Below the pieces are notes generated by a model, which ran no database searches, had not been told where the DNA came from, and was given only the letters and a program-made list of their open reading frames with translations. Position numbers and translations under genes: made by a program. Shown piece after piece: positions 33,437 to 43,175 of a stretch of 64,000 bases of DNA (position 1 is its first letter; every line of letters begins with the position of its first letter). Origin of the DNA: CAYFTL01 sp964346145 (GTDB lineage Bacteria; Bacillota; Clostridia; Christensenellales; Aristaeellaceae); contig CAYFTL010000004.1 in the NCBI GenBank assembly GCA_964346145.1, forward strand, positions 1-64,000. The letters are read 5' to 3'.

Positions 33437-35050
33437 TTACGGCTTCAAGGAGTCCAGCAGGGCATCGGCCATTTTCAGTCCGTCTACCGCTGCCGACATG
33501 ATCCCTCCGGCATATCCAGCGCCCTCGCCGCAGGGGAATATGCCCTGGACAGAAGCCTGTCCACTGGCATCTCTCGGGATGCGCGCCGGAGAAGAAGAGC
33601 GGGTCTCCACCCCGGTCAACAGCGCACCGGAGTGGTCAAACCCCTGTAGGCGCCGAGCCAAAATAGGAAGCGCTTGGCGCAGGGAATCAATTGCAAATCC
33701 GGGTAAGCAATCGTCTATTTGGGTGTAAGTCACGCCGGGCAGATAACTGGGCAGCACATCCCCTGGCCCTTGGGACGGACGACGATTCAAAAAATCGCCC
33801 ACCCGTTGCGCGGGAGCTTTGAAGTTTTTGCCACCCAGCTGAAAAGCTTGTTGCTCCCACCGGTATTGAAACGCGACGCCGGCAAGGGGATGGGATGACT
33901 CAAAGTCTTCGGGAGAAACGCTGACCAGAAGCGCACTGTTGGCATTTTGGCCTGCGCGGGCGTAAGCGCTCATGCCGTTGGTGACTACGGTGCCTTCGGA
34001 GGAAGAGGAAGCCACCACATGCCCTCCGGGGCACATGCAAAAGGTATAGACGCCGCGATTGTTGGGCAATTTACAAGAAAGTTTATATTCGGCTGCGCCC
34101 AAGCTTGGATGCCCGGCAAAGCTTCCGTATTGGGCGCGGTTAATCATTTGTTGACGGTGTTCTATGCGCACCCCGATGGAAAAGGGTTTTGCCTCCATAT
34201 GAACGCCGGATTGGTGGAGCATGGTAAAAGTATCTCTGGCGCTATGACCGATGGCGAGGATCAAATGATCGGTGCAAAGTTGTTCTACCTCTCCATTTTG
34301 ACTGCGCAGGATGATGCCGCAAAGCCGATTGTTGTCAACGAGCAACCCATCCAGCTTGGTTTCGAAACGGACCTCACCGCCCAGCGCTTCGATTTGTTTG
34401 CGGATAGAACATACCACTGCGGGTAGTTTATCGGTGCCGATGTGGGGCTTGGCCAAATACAAAATTTCGGTCGGGGCGCCGTGCTCAGCCAATGTTTCCA
34501 GCACCGTCTTGCATCGGGGATCGCTGATCCCGGTGGTCAATTTGCCGTCGGAAAAAGCGCCGGCACCGCCCTCGCCAAATTGTACGTTGGATTCGGGATC
34601 CAGCTTGGCTTCTTTCCAGAAACGGTTTACCGAACGTCGGCGATTTTGCACATCCTGCCCTCGTTCTAAAACCACGGGGCGTAAGCCGGCTTCCGCCAGA
34701 CGCAAAGCGGCAAACAAACCGGCCGGCCCCAACCCGACAATCACTGGGCTGTGCGCTGGCGAGTGTGCCTGGGATTGATTTTTAGGTGCACCAGACGAAC
34801 TTGGCTGTAAGATTGCGGCTTGCAGCTGGCGCGGTTTTTGCGCCAGCGCTTTGCGTTCATCGGTGTGTAAGCTTACGCCGAGCGTAAGCACGAAATGCAC
34901 GTTGTTTTTATTGCGCGCATCCACCGATTTTTTAATTAATTGCACCTTGCTGATGTTTTGAATTGGAACGTTCAGCGCTTGCGCGGCCAATGTTTCAAGG
35001 GTAACATTGTATGAATCCAGCGGACATTTTAGATTGGTAATTTGGATCAT
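33437..35050 (-). CDS. FAD-dependent oxidoreductase (COG2509-type)
   Basis: A 537-residue flavoprotein of uncertain substrate. An N-terminal domain of about 90 residues precedes the dinucleotide-binding motif VGLGPAGLFAALRLAEAG (about 106-123). Other family stretches are FGEGGAGAFSDGKL, which is characteristic of this uncharacterised group, and CMCPGGHVVASSSEG in the middle. The C-terminal part binds FAD again (GEGAGYAGGIMSAAVDGLK). AAGGAG precedes the ATG. It lies six bases after another flavoprotein gene, so the two are cotranscribed. The family is widespread in Clostridia, with no settled reaction. Confidence 0.88.
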   Translation of the reverse strand: MIQITNLKCPLDSYNVTLETLAAQALNVPIQNISKVQLIKKSVDARNKNNVHFVLTLGVSLHTDERKALAQKPRQLQAAILQPSSSGAPKNQSQAHSPAHSPVIVGLGPAGLFAALRLAEAGLRPVVLERGQDVQNRRRSVNRFWKEAKLDPESNVQFGEGGAGAFSDGKLTTGISDPRCKTVLETLAEHGAPTEILYLAKPHIGTDKLPAVVCSIRKQIEALGGEVRFETKLDGLLVDNNRLCGIILRSQNGEVEQLCTDHLILAIGHSARDTFTMLHQSGVHMEAKPFSIGVRIEHRQQMINRAQYGSFAGHPSLGAAEYKLSCKLPNNRGVYTFCMCPGGHVVASSSSEGTVVTNGMSAYARAGQNANSALLVSVSPEDFESSHPLAGVAFQYRWEQQAFQLGGKNFKAPAQRVGDFLNRRPSQGPGDVLPSYLPGVTYTQIDDCLPGFAIDSLRQALPILARRLQGFDHSGALLTGVETRSSSPARIPRDASGQASVQGIFPCGEGAGYAGGIMSAAVDGLKMADALLDSLKP

Positions 35051-35056
35051 TGGTTA

Positions 35057-36316
35057 TTAACTCCTTAAAAAGTTGGCGGCATTTTGGCCTGCGGTAAGCC
35101 CGGAAGCCCAAGCCCATTGTAGATTATAACCGCCACAATCGCCGTCTACGTCCAGCACTTCGCCGCAGGCAAACAATCCTCTGTGTAGACGCGATTGCAT
35201 GGTCTGGGCGTCGAAAAAGTCGGTGTTCAGGCCACCGGCGGTGGCTTGAGCTTGTGCGAAGGTCTGGGTGCCCACAACACGTAAGGACCAGCCGCACATC
35301 AGTTGCGCCAAGCTTTTCAGTTCAGCACGGCTTAAGCTTTTCGCAGGGCGTGAAAGCGGAGCGCCTCCACACAACTTTATCAAGGTTTGCCCTAAGCGCT
35401 TGTTGAGCATTCCGGTAAGAAAATTCTCCAGCGTGCGTTCGGGCATCGTGGCTGTGCGCTGTTGCAACGTATGAAAGGTGTCGTGTATATTTTGGGGCCA
35501 TACTTGTAGATTGACTTGAACGTCGGCCTTAGGGTTTTGCGCAAGCGCTGCCGAAGCCACCCGGGACAGTTGTAGGATTGGTGGACCGGACAGCCCATAT
35601 TCGGTGAAGAGCACCTCTCCGACTTCGGTTTGTTTATGTGCTTTGTCCACGTATATTGATACTTTTCCGTTGTATTTAATGCCTTTCAAAGGGCGAATGG
35701 CTTCGGTTTCTGTTTTCAACTGAACGATGGACGGATAGCAAGGGGTGACCTTATAGCCCAATTTTTTGAGTACGCTTAATCCGCTTTCACTGCCACCCAG
35801 GTTGGGAGCGGTTTGTCCACCTGCGGCCCAAATGATGGCTCTGGCCATCAAATCTGGGCGATCCTTTAATTGAATGATGAAGCCATTCTTGGTTGGTTGG
35901 ATGTTTTTGACCAAACAGTCGCAAACTTCATCTACTTTGTGAGCGGCCAAGGACAAGCGCAGCACATCCAAAACCGAAGACGCCTGGTCGCTGGTGGGGT
36001 ACACCTTTCCGTCTAGCTCTTCTTTGGTGCAAACGCCTAGCTTATCTAGGTACGCCCGTACTTTTTGAGGCGGAAAGGATTGCATGGCGGGCAAAACAAA
36101 CCGATGGTCTGCTCCGTGGTAGTTTTTTACACTTGCAGTCATGTTGGTGATGTTGCACCGGCCGTTTCCGGTGGCGGCCAGTTTTTTGCCGACTCGGGGC
36201 AGCCGTTCCAATAGGCAAACATTTGCGGTTTTTCCTAAAATGCTGGCAGCGTGAATTGCTGCCAGCATGCCGGAGGCGCCGCCCCCGACGACGGCTAAAT
36301 CTATAAAATTCCTCAT
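35057..36316 (-). CDS. HI0933/BaiN-type flavoprotein
   Basis: A 419-residue NAD(P)/FAD-dependent oxidoreductase of the HI0933 family; one member, BaiN, reduces bile-acid intermediates, but most are uncharacterised. The FAD motif is VVGGGASGMLAAIHAAS at about 9-25. LPRVGKKLAATGNGRCNITN near 40-59 is the family signature. The C-terminal GEVLDVDGDCGGYNLQWAWASG is also typical. The ribosome binding site is poor (GAGGAG lies too far upstream), so expression may rely on the upstream gene. Substrate unknown; bile-acid activity should not be assumed. Confidence 0.88.
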   Translation of the reverse strand: MRNFIDLAVVGGGASGMLAAIHAASILGKTANVCLLERLPRVGKKLAATGNGRCNITNMTASVKNYHGADHRFVLPAMQSFPPQKVRAYLDKLGVCTKEELDGKVYPTSDQASSVLDVLRLSLAAHKVDEVCDCLVKNIQPTKNGFIIQLKDRPDLMARAIIWAAGGQTAPNLGGSESGLSVLKKLGYKVTPCYPSIVQLKTETEAIRPLKGIKYNGKVSIYVDKAHKQTEVGEVLFTEYGLSGPPILQLSRVASAALAQNPKADVQVNLQVWPQNIHDTFHTLQQRTATMPERTLENFLTGMLNKRLGQTLIKLCGGAPLSRPAKSLSRAELKSLAQLMCGWSLRVVGTQTFAQAQATAGGLNTDFFDAQTMQSRLHRGLFACGEVLDVDGDCGGYNLQWAWASGLTAGQNAANFLRS

Positions 36317-36343
36317 AAAGTTAACAAATGGTTACTCCTCGTT

Positions 36344-37957
36344 TTACTCTAAGTCCGCAGATTGTAATCCACCGGCTGGGATCAGCTGGGCCAGCAAAGC
36401 GGTGCCGCTCAATTCATTTAACATAGGTTTGTCTTGGGGAAGGGTCAGCGTATATTTGGAATTGTGCAGTCGAAGCGGTGCATACGCGGTTGCGATCTGT
36501 GTGAACAGCGCTTTTTCATTTAGGGAAGCCATGATTCGCTGAAGCAATTTGTTGTATTCTTCCGCGTTCTGTGCAGTGCAGAATCTTCGCCATACCAATA
36601 CGTCAACATCGGGTAATATCCCCATTTCGTTTAGCTTGGCGTACATATAGGTTGGCGAGTGTGCAGTGTTGCAATCGATGAGCACCAAACTGGCGTTGCA
36701 CTCTTGCGAGGAACCCAGGCGGGTTTTAAAGCCTGCGTTGTTCAATGATTCAACCACGATTTGCATGCTGTCTTTGTATTCAACAGCGGTATCTTCAATG
36801 TGTAAAACAATTTCTATTTCGTTTTCCTGCTCGTCTTGGTAATAGCCGCTGCTATTTTTCTTGTATCCGTGTTCGGCCATAATATCGATGCCGTTTTCTA
36901 CGACATAGTCATAGCGCTTGAGCGAGCCTAGAAATTCGTCATCGGTAATTTGATGCAGCCAGCTAGAAGGCAATCCGCTGCAGTAGGGATCGCCACCCAG
37001 TACGCCTGTGGGCGCTTCAAGGAGCATGGAATCCCAATCTATGCTGGAAAAAATGGATTGCCGGACGGCTTGGGGGATTTCTTTGTTTAAAATCAGCAGT
37101 GGCTGAGTCGATTGGTTGGTCCAAATGGTGGTTACCTCTTTGGCTCCGTTTTTTAAATCCCCTGTGTCCTCCGGGGTGAGCGACAACCATTCCAGATCCA
37201 GATTGCCGTCTTTGGCCAATTGATAAACCGATTGGAGATCGCATTTGAGCAATTCAATTTGCTCGATGGAATAGCGAAGCGCATAAGGAAAGTTATCATT
37301 TTTATAAAGGGAAACGGTTTTATCGTTTTCCTTTGCAATGTAGTAGGCTCCGTTGGCTGGCGCATTTCGCTCGGGTGGCGCGATAGCCGCAAGCTGCTCA
37401 AGTAAGTTGTCGTAGATGAGATAATAATGCTTTTGCTCATCCAGCTTTCTCAAGGCCATCCACTCTTCAATTTGAAGCATTTCTTCCATCCAGCCGCTGT
37501 GTTGGGTGGACACTGTGAGTCCTAAACAAATAGGAAGCAAAGGGGTGGCCGATGCCGAAAAGCGTACGACGAAAGTATGGTCATCCGGCGTGGTTGCATC
37601 TATTATGTATTCGACCAGCAGGGTATCGTTGCTAAATTGTCTGTACAAGCTGGCCTGCAGATCGCGAGAGGTGACCGGTGTGCCATCTTGCCAGAACCAA
37701 TCGTCCCGCAGTTTTATGGTCAGGGTGTTGGCTTGGTTATCGTAATCCCAAGAGCGAGCCATGTAGGCTTGCACTGGCTTGGGCTGTTGAACATCCACAT
37801 GGAAAAGCTGTCCGTACAAAAATGGATTGATGGAATCGTTTTCTGTAAGGGGTAGGCAAATGCTGCTAGCGGCAAAGTTTGTGGCAAACCCAGCCGGCAC
37901 ACAACTTAAAATAAGTGCGAGGATTAATGCAAAAATCAAAGCCATGTTTTTTCGCAT
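36344..37957 (-). CDS. Orphan family 5 (oligopeptide-type) substrate-binding protein
   Basis: An exported protein of 537 residues with the SBP_bac_5 fold used by oligopeptide, nickel and sugar importers. A signal peptide covers about 1-25, ending near the ATN junction. The family start SINPFLYG and WFWQDGTPVTSRDL near residue 100 are clear. It lacks an obvious lipobox. ATG 37957 follows AGGAGG; a longer in-frame start at 38002 precedes that site. No permease or ATPase gene is adjacent, and the downstream genes are two flavoproteins, so its transport partner is elsewhere or it acts as a sensor. Sequence drift from typical OppA proteins is large. Confidence 0.82.
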   Translation of the reverse strand: MRKNMALIFALILALILSCVPAGFATNFAASSICLPLTENDSINPFLYGQLFHVDVQQPKPVQAYMARSWDYDNQANTLTIKLRDDWFWQDGTPVTSRDLQASLYRQFSNDTLLVEYIIDATTPDDHTFVVRFSASATPLLPICLGLTVSTQHSGWMEEMLQIEEWMALRKLDEQKHYYLIYDNLLEQLAAIAPPERNAPANGAYYIAKENDKTVSLYKNDNFPYALRYSIEQIELLKCDLQSVYQLAKDGNLDLEWLSLTPEDTGDLKNGAKEVTTIWTNQSTQPLLILNKEIPQAVRQSIFSSIDWDSMLLEAPTGVLGGDPYCSGLPSSWLHQITDDEFLGSLKRYDYVVENGIDIMAEHGYKKNSSGYYQDEQENEIEIVLHIEDTAVEYKDSMQIVVESLNNAGFKTRLGSSQECNASLVLIDCNTAHSPTYMYAKLNEMGILPDVDVLVWRRFCTAQNAEEYNKLLQRIMASLNEKALFTQIATAYAPLRLHNSKYTLTLPQDKPMLNELSGTALLAQLIPAGGLQSADLE

Positions 37958-38007
37958 CCGAACACCTCCTGCAAAGGTTGAAACGATGGGCCATAAAAGC
38001 ATGTGAT

Positions 38008-38037
38008 ATTATACCATGAACCAATTGGCGTGTACAA
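38008..38037 (-). promoter_or_regulatory. Promoter of the binding-protein/flavoprotein operon
   Basis: On the minus strand TTGTAC (38032-38037) and a perfect TATAAT (38008-38013) are 18 bases apart, about 50 bases before the ATG at 37957. Confidence 0.7.
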
Positions 38038-38160
38038 CAACGCTTTGTGCCGCGCAAGTTAAATAACCGGTTTAGCTAGGAAGGCTTTGTCGTGTCACAC
38101 AATTTCAAACACAAAAATTGACCGAAAACAGATGTCTCCGGCCGAACCAAAGCATTGCTT

Positions 38161-40293
38161 TCATGCGTTGATTTTATCGAGTAAAGGTTGCGGCGCCAAG
38201 ATGCACAGTTTGTGCAGCGCCCGGGAACAGGCGGTATATAGGCGCCGCCGTTCGCTATCGTCCAAACCCACATCGTCCCACACGATGATCAGCCCATCAA
38301 ACTCAAGCCCTTTTAGCAAATGGTAGCCGCTGATCCATACGGTTTCGGCTGGGGCATCGGAAAGTGAATCGCCTACTTCAAGCAATTCGGATTTGCGTAT
38401 GCTTTTGAGCAGCTGCTTAGCTCGGGTTTGCGTACGCGTTGCGACCGCTACACTTAAACCCTGCTCGCGCCACGCGGCAACCGTTTTTGCCAACTTGTCG
38501 CTGGAAAAGGCATCGCACACCGGCATGGATCCATCCCGGCCGAAAGGGATTGCGGCCTGCTTACCCAAGATTTTATTGCACAGCTGGGCAATTTGTTTGG
38601 TGGATCTGTAACACCGCTGTAGCGCCACGTGTTCGGTAGGGTAGGGCTCAAAGGGAACGGCCCAGCTTTGGGGCTCAGCTGGCGGCATATAAGGTGTGGT
38701 GCACTGGTTGGGGTCGCCCAACAAGGTGGCCTGTGTGTGCGGATACAGAGCCTTTAGCAGCTTGAGCGCAATGGGCGAATAATCTTGGACCTCGTCCAGC
38801 AGAATATGGCGTATGGAGTTGTTGGGGCTATGAAAGCCCAAGCGTATCCACAAATAGGCGATGGCCGGTGCATCCTCCCACCAGATCAGATTGGCATCGG
38901 CGTTTTCTTGCGCAGCTTGTGCCAAAGGCTGGGAGGCGGCGCGCATGCAAAGCGCATACAAATCCACAGGGCGCAGGCGCAACAGTACGTTGACTTGATT
39001 TTTTAGCGGGTGAAGCTTGTGGGTATAGGCCATCTGGGTTGCCCGCTGCAATTGCTTGCCCTGATACTGCCCGGCCAAGGCTCGTTCATACGGCTTTTTC
39101 ATTGCCATAGCCCAATCGTTCATGCGATCCTCCATCAATTTTTGGATGCGCATCAATCGTAACGCCGGAGTCAAGGTGTTGTATTCTTTTCTGTATAACT
39201 TGGTGAGTTCTTCTTTGGTGGCTAGCACGCGTTTTTCATGAGCCAGCTCTTCCATCTCCGGACCTTGCTCGGTAAAATTTCGGATGAATGTATCCAAAAA
39301 CTCAATGAACTGGTGGGAAGATTTGTAAACTATGCTTTGCTTTCGAAGCTCGATGGGCTTGGTCAACAGCCGTTCGACTTGCTCAAAAGGGGATTCGCAT
39401 TTGCGGCCCAACACTTGACGAACGATGTGGTGCATGGATTGGGGCTGAACATTTTCCTCCCCCAACGAAGGCAATATGGTCGAGATATATTTGCTAAAGG
39501 CATCGCTGGGCGACAGCACCACAATGCGCTTGGAATTCATGGAGTCCCGGAAGCGGTACATTAGGTAGGCGATGCGGTGCATGGCCACAGAGGTTTTCCC
39601 GCTGCCGGCACCTCCGCTCACCGAAAGCACGCCGACCACCTCGCTGCGAACTGCTAGGTTTTGTTCTCGCTGTATAGTGGAAACGATTTGTTGCATATGC
39701 CTGCTGGAAGATGCCGAAAGCAGATCCATCAGCATGTTGTCTTCTATGGAAACGTCGGTGTCCACAAAATAGGTCAGTTTGCCGTTTTCAAAGCGATATT
39801 GCCGCTTGAGTGTCAGTATGCCCTTGATTTCCCCGTCCGGGCAAAGATAGCTGGTCGGGCCGGGCAAGGCATCGTAATATAATCCGGAAATGGGCGCGCG
39901 CCAATCGTGCACCAACAAATCTCCGTTGGGGCCACTCAAACTATAAAGGCCGATGACCACTTTTTGCAGTTCTTCGCCGTTGCCGTCCGGCAAAAAATCT
40001 ATCCGCGCAAAAAAAGGCTGCAACAACATTTCTTCGCTTTGAACCATGCGTTCTTTGGAAAAATTGGCGCGGGTTTGGTAGCGGTCGATTTCGGTAGAAA
40101 GCTGTTGCAGTTCTTGAGGGGAAAGGGCGGTGGGTTTTAAGCGCAATTCGGCCCAGGCACGGGTCAGCATATCTCGAACCATTTCGTTTTGCAAGGAAAC
40201 GCTGCCTTCTGCTTGGTTGATCACCTCGTATAAAACTTGTTGAACCAGTGCCACATATTCACGCTCTTTTTGGAGTTCATGTTGATTTTGCAA
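38161..40293 (-). CDS. helD: RNA polymerase-recycling ATPase HelD
   Basis: A 710-residue UvrD/Rep-like superfamily 1 protein of the HelD group, which pulls stalled RNA polymerase off DNA. The N-terminal coiled coil (about 1-90), which reaches into the secondary channel in known structures, is followed by Walker A GGAGSGKTSVAMHRIAYLMYR near 228. The long inserted domain comes next, then Walker B LLDEVQDYSPIALKLL near 490 and the LLKGLEFDGLIIVWDD segment near the end. The start is TTG at 40293 with GGGAGGG upstream. It is a single gene with its own promoter. Confidence 0.9.
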   Translation of the reverse strand: MQNQHELQKEREYVALVQQVLYEVINQAEGSVSLQNEMVRDMLTRAWAELRLKPTALSPQELQQLSTEIDRYQTRANFSKERMVQSEEMLLQPFFARIDFLPDGNGEELQKVVIGLYSLSGPNGDLLVHDWRAPISGLYYDALPGPTSYLCPDGEIKGILTLKRQYRFENGKLTYFVDTDVSIEDNMLMDLLSASSSRHMQQIVSTIQREQNLAVRSEVVGVLSVSGGAGSGKTSVAMHRIAYLMYRFRDSMNSKRIVVLSPSDAFSKYISTILPSLGEENVQPQSMHHIVRQVLGRKCESPFEQVERLLTKPIELRKQSIVYKSSHQFIEFLDTFIRNFTEQGPEMEELAHEKRVLATKEELTKLYRKEYNTLTPALRLMRIQKLMEDRMNDWAMAMKKPYERALAGQYQGKQLQRATQMAYTHKLHPLKNQVNVLLRLRPVDLYALCMRAASQPLAQAAQENADANLIWWEDAPAIAYLWIRLGFHSPNNSIRHILLDEVQDYSPIALKLLKALYPHTQATLLGDPNQCTTPYMPPAEPQSWAVPFEPYPTEHVALQRCYRSTKQIAQLCNKILGKQAAIPFGRDGSMPVCDAFSSDKLAKTVAAWREQGLSVAVATRTQTRAKQLLKSIRKSELLEVGDSLSDAPAETVWISGYHLLKGLEFDGLIIVWDDVGLDDSERRRLYTACSRALHKLCILAPQPLLDKINA

Positions 40294-40328
40294 TGGACAC
40301 CCTCCCTACATTGGTATACGGATTTTTA

Positions 40329-40357
40329 ATTATATCATATAAGGTTAAGCCTTACAA
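40329..40357 (-). promoter_or_regulatory. Promoter of helD
   Basis: On the minus strand TTGTAA (40352-40357) and a perfect TATAAT (40329-40334) are 17 bases apart, about 35 bases upstream of the TTG start. Confidence 0.72.
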
Positions 40358-40470
40358 ATAGATAAGTGCAAATAACGATTCTGCATTCAAAACTTATCGG
40401 TGGGGGCGCATACGTTTTAAGATCAGGTGAATCGAACGCTGAAATTGATGAAAAAGTGCAGATAAAATGG

Positions 40471-40507
40471 AAAAATCCGGACTGCCGTTTAGACAACCCG
40501 GATTTTT
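40471..40507 (-). terminator. Terminator of the GH28-like gene
   Basis: AAAAATCCGG (40471-40480) pairs with CCGGATTTTT (40498-40507). Read leftward it is followed by a T-run. Confidence 0.75.
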
Positions 40508-40596
40508 AGGTTTTGCAATTCCTTTATGTGGCGGAAATAAGCATTGCTGCACCATGGATAAGCTGCTGCAATATAGTCAGTCTTCGTTTTTAACGA

Positions 40597-42033
40597 TTAT
40601 TTTATGATGATATCGGTGGCGTACTCGCCAATTTGAATGCCTGATTCTGAAATATCTTCAACTTTTTTGCCGTTGATCCAAAGGTTGTGTACCCGAATGT
40701 CGGTGGTGTTGTTGTGCTCGCTCAAACCGGAAAACCTGGAGGGCGGCGCATCCAGCCCTTCGTCGGTGGTGATGAAGATGTCCCGGAAGGTGATGGCGCT
40801 GTTGCGTCCATTGTCGGCATCGGGGATGAGCATATCGTGATAATAAGGGGAAACTTCGATCAGCATGGCGTTGGGGAGGTAACTCTTGGTCTGCTGGGGA
40901 TATTCCATGTCCATGCTGTGCTGGTATATCGGCTCGTCGCAGTGTTTTGAATATTCGATGCGAATGTCTTCAAAGACCACGTCGTGTACATGGGCGTTGC
41001 CGCTGTTCTGAACATCTAGAGCAACATGGGTGCTGTGAATCACATCACAGTCGGTGAACAGAATGTTGCGATACTCATCGGCACAGGTTTCGGCGCCGAT
41101 TTCAAGTCCTCGTCCCCAATCGCACCAAATTACGCAGCCAGCTACCGTAATATTCTCAACGTTTGCGTAGTTGTATGGGGGAAAGCCTTTGAGCACGATG
41201 CAATCGTCAAAGTTGCGCAAAAAACTGTCGGCGATGATTACGTTTTGGCAATTCACCAGATCAAAACCATCGGAATTATAGCGCCACATACCGATCGTTT
41301 TTGCGTTTTGTATGGACAGGTTCCGGCAGTTATAGGCGGTCAAGGTCCAGGCGCAGGCATCTCGAAAGATGATGCCCTCTATAGTGACGTTTTCGCAATT
41401 AAATAATTCAAGACAGGTGGGGCATCCAAAACAGGTGTATGTCGTTCGGTGGAATTCGCTGTTGTCCAGAATTCCGTAGCCCACGATGCGCAGGTTTTTG
41501 GCATCTCTGGCTTTTACAGAGGTGTGTACGACTGCTCCCGCATCGATGAACAGTACATCATCACTTTTTAGTTCCAGTTTGCCTGGGCGGTGGATCCCCG
41601 GTCCAAAATACCGCACGTTGGGCGCAGTCTTATCGATCCCAAAATCCTTTGCCGGATTGACAAAGATGTGTAGTGCGTGGTGATGTCCATCAATTTCCAG
41701 GGTGTACTGCCCGGGCTTAAAGATGGTGAAAGAAATGCTGTTGCCCTCCCACGACGGACGCACGTTTTTAGACAAGGGGCGCACCACGGCTTCTGAAAAA
41801 TTGTGGGGCACATCCACTTGCAGGTAAGCAGGTTCGTGGTCGGTGGTCATGTCAAAAGAAATAAAGGATGCGATTTCGGTTTGATCCAGCGGCCGTTGTG
41901 TTCCTGGCCAAGTAGTGTTGAAGGGGATGGCTGATACCCTACATTTGTAGGCTTGAATTTGGGTGCCATTTAAAGTGATGGCATAGTCTTCCGACGCAGG
42001 TTCGCCCAAGGGCAATGGATAAATTTCTACCAT
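40597..42033 (-). CDS. GH28-like right-handed beta-helix protein
   Basis: A 478-residue protein with a polygalacturonase-like parallel beta-helix after an N-terminal beta domain (about 1-130). Recognisable GH28 positions are NSDGFDL (about 257) for NTD and FDDCIVLKG (about 275) for the DD pair. The usual catalytic GHG appears as GRG in DWGRGLEIGAE (about 308) and no RIK is seen, so activity may be altered or lost. There is no signal peptide, suggesting intracellular action on imported oligosaccharides. AAAGGAGG precedes the ATG. A divergent chimeric transporter/regulator gene and an SGNH hydrolase lie beside it, suggesting a pectin or rhamnogalacturonan-related locus. Confidence 0.8.
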   Translation of the reverse strand: MVEIYPLPLGEPASEDYAITLNGTQIQAYKCRVSAIPFNTTWPGTQRPLDQTEIASFISFDMTTDHEPAYLQVDVPHNFSEAVVRPLSKNVRPSWEGNSISFTIFKPGQYTLEIDGHHHALHIFVNPAKDFGIDKTAPNVRYFGPGIHRPGKLELKSDDVLFIDAGAVVHTSVKARDAKNLRIVGYGILDNSEFHRTTYTCFGCPTCLELFNCENVTIEGIIFRDACAWTLTAYNCRNLSIQNAKTIGMWRYNSDGFDLVNCQNVIIADSFLRNFDDCIVLKGFPPYNYANVENITVAGCVIWCDWGRGLEIGAETCADEYRNILFTDCDVIHSTHVALDVQNSGNAHVHDVVFEDIRIEYSKHCDEPIYQHSMDMEYPQQTKSYLPNAMLIEVSPYYHDMLIPDADNGRNSAITFRDIFITTDEGLDAPPSRFSGLSEHNNTTDIRVHNLWINGKKVEDISESGIQIGEYATDIIIK

Positions 42034-42320
42034 TTTCTTGTTCCTCCTTTTGCGCCGCCTGCTTGTGTCTGCATTTAATCAAAAGAGACTCATGGAGGCG
42101 GGCGTGGGTCGGGATTTTCAATAGCCTGTACAACAAGAATAATATCCAAGTTTCTCTCGGCACACAAGGGGTGATTTTTTGTTTTAAACTATTTTTTTTT
42201 GCTATTTTGCCTCCCAACGCAAAAAATGAAGGCCCTTGGCAAAAAATTACCGGCAGACAGCACCCATATTTTCAAATAGTATATTGTTGAATTCATTTTA
42301 AATGTATGGGAGGGAAAGAT
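42034..42320. other. Divergent intergenic region upstream of the GH28-like and chimeric genes
   Basis: About 290 bases hold both ribosome binding sites (minus AAAGGAGG, plus GGGAGGG). No promoter with two good boxes was found on either strand and I see no small gene here. Confidence 0.5.
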
Positions 42321-43019
42321 ATGTTTCATTCAAGTGTTAAAGTGCAGGAGCGCAAAAAGAAACCATGGCAAAAGCGGTTGATTCAATATATTAGTGAAAG
42401 CTATCAACTATATTCACTCTTGCTGCCGGGCGCAGTGTTTATTTTTATTTTTGCCTATGTGCCCATGTATGGGGCGCAGATTGCGACTCTAAATAAAGAG
42501 ATGAAGCCTTTTGACGAGTTGCATGTGTCGTTACCGAAGGAAGAAAGCGACAAGATGCTGCTGTTTGCGGATTTTGACCAGTTTTCTGAGCGCATACGCG
42601 GGGCAGTTATGCAGGTTTGCCATTCGGTTCGGCGCACCAAAGAGTTGCGCGATACAGCCTCGCGAAACGCGATCGTGCACTATGTCAATCAGAATTATTT
42701 GGATGCGAATATGTCGTTGGTGCAGGTGGCCGATGTTTTCGGAATGTCGATTTATACTTTGAGGCGGATATTTAAGGACGCGACGGGCTTGAGGTTTAAG
42801 GAGTATGTGGTGGGCAAACGCATGAAGCACGCCCACGATTTACTGATTACAACTTCAAAAAGTATAAAGGAAATATCTGCCATTGTGGGCTGCTCAACGC
42901 CCGATTATTTTGGTAAAATGTTTAAAGGATACTACGGTTGCTCACCCAGCGATATGCGTATTGGCTATGCGAACGAAAAAAAGATTCGTTCTGTGGATCC
43001 TGAGAGCAGCATTCTGTAA
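42321..43019 (+). pseudogene. Chimeric open frame: LplB permease N-terminus fused to AraC regulator C-terminus
   Basis: The 232-residue frame joins two unrelated genes. Residues 1 to about 55 match the start of an LplB-type carbohydrate ABC permease: a basic leader, then YSLLLPGAVFIFIFAYVPMYG as the first membrane helix. At about base 42486, right after QIA, the sequence changes to the distal part of an AraC-family regulator, including a linker and both helix-turn-helix motifs (VAQVADVF-like SLVQVADVFGMSIYTL and IKEISAIVGCSTPDYFGKMF). GGGAGGG precedes ATG 42321. The junction is in frame, as expected from a large deletion between a permease gene and a downstream regulator. If expressed, the product would be a membrane-tethered DNA-binding protein. 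Misassembly is a further possibility. Confidence 0.8.
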
Positions 43020-43175
43020 GGGATATTGCTGATCTGAAAAGCATTGTATAAAATGTAGGAAAGCAAAGTAGAAATAAAAAAACTGATTTTTTATGTTGCG
43101 ACTTGGAGTTGTGACTGGTGGATAAAATTAAGATGTGCTTGAAATTTAACAAATATGGAAAGCAGGTGAATCTTG

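Larger units (their letters stand above)
40294..40596. other. Intergenic region with helD promoter and a terminator
   Basis: This stretch holds the helD ribosome binding site and promoter (40329-40357) and the hairpin ending the GH28-like gene (40471-40507). No gene is seen in the remainder. Confidence 0.7.

Noticed and set aside
35057..36316. Bile-acid metabolism from the BaiN-like flavoprotein
   Set aside because: No other bai genes are in the window and most HI0933 proteins have no link to bile acids.
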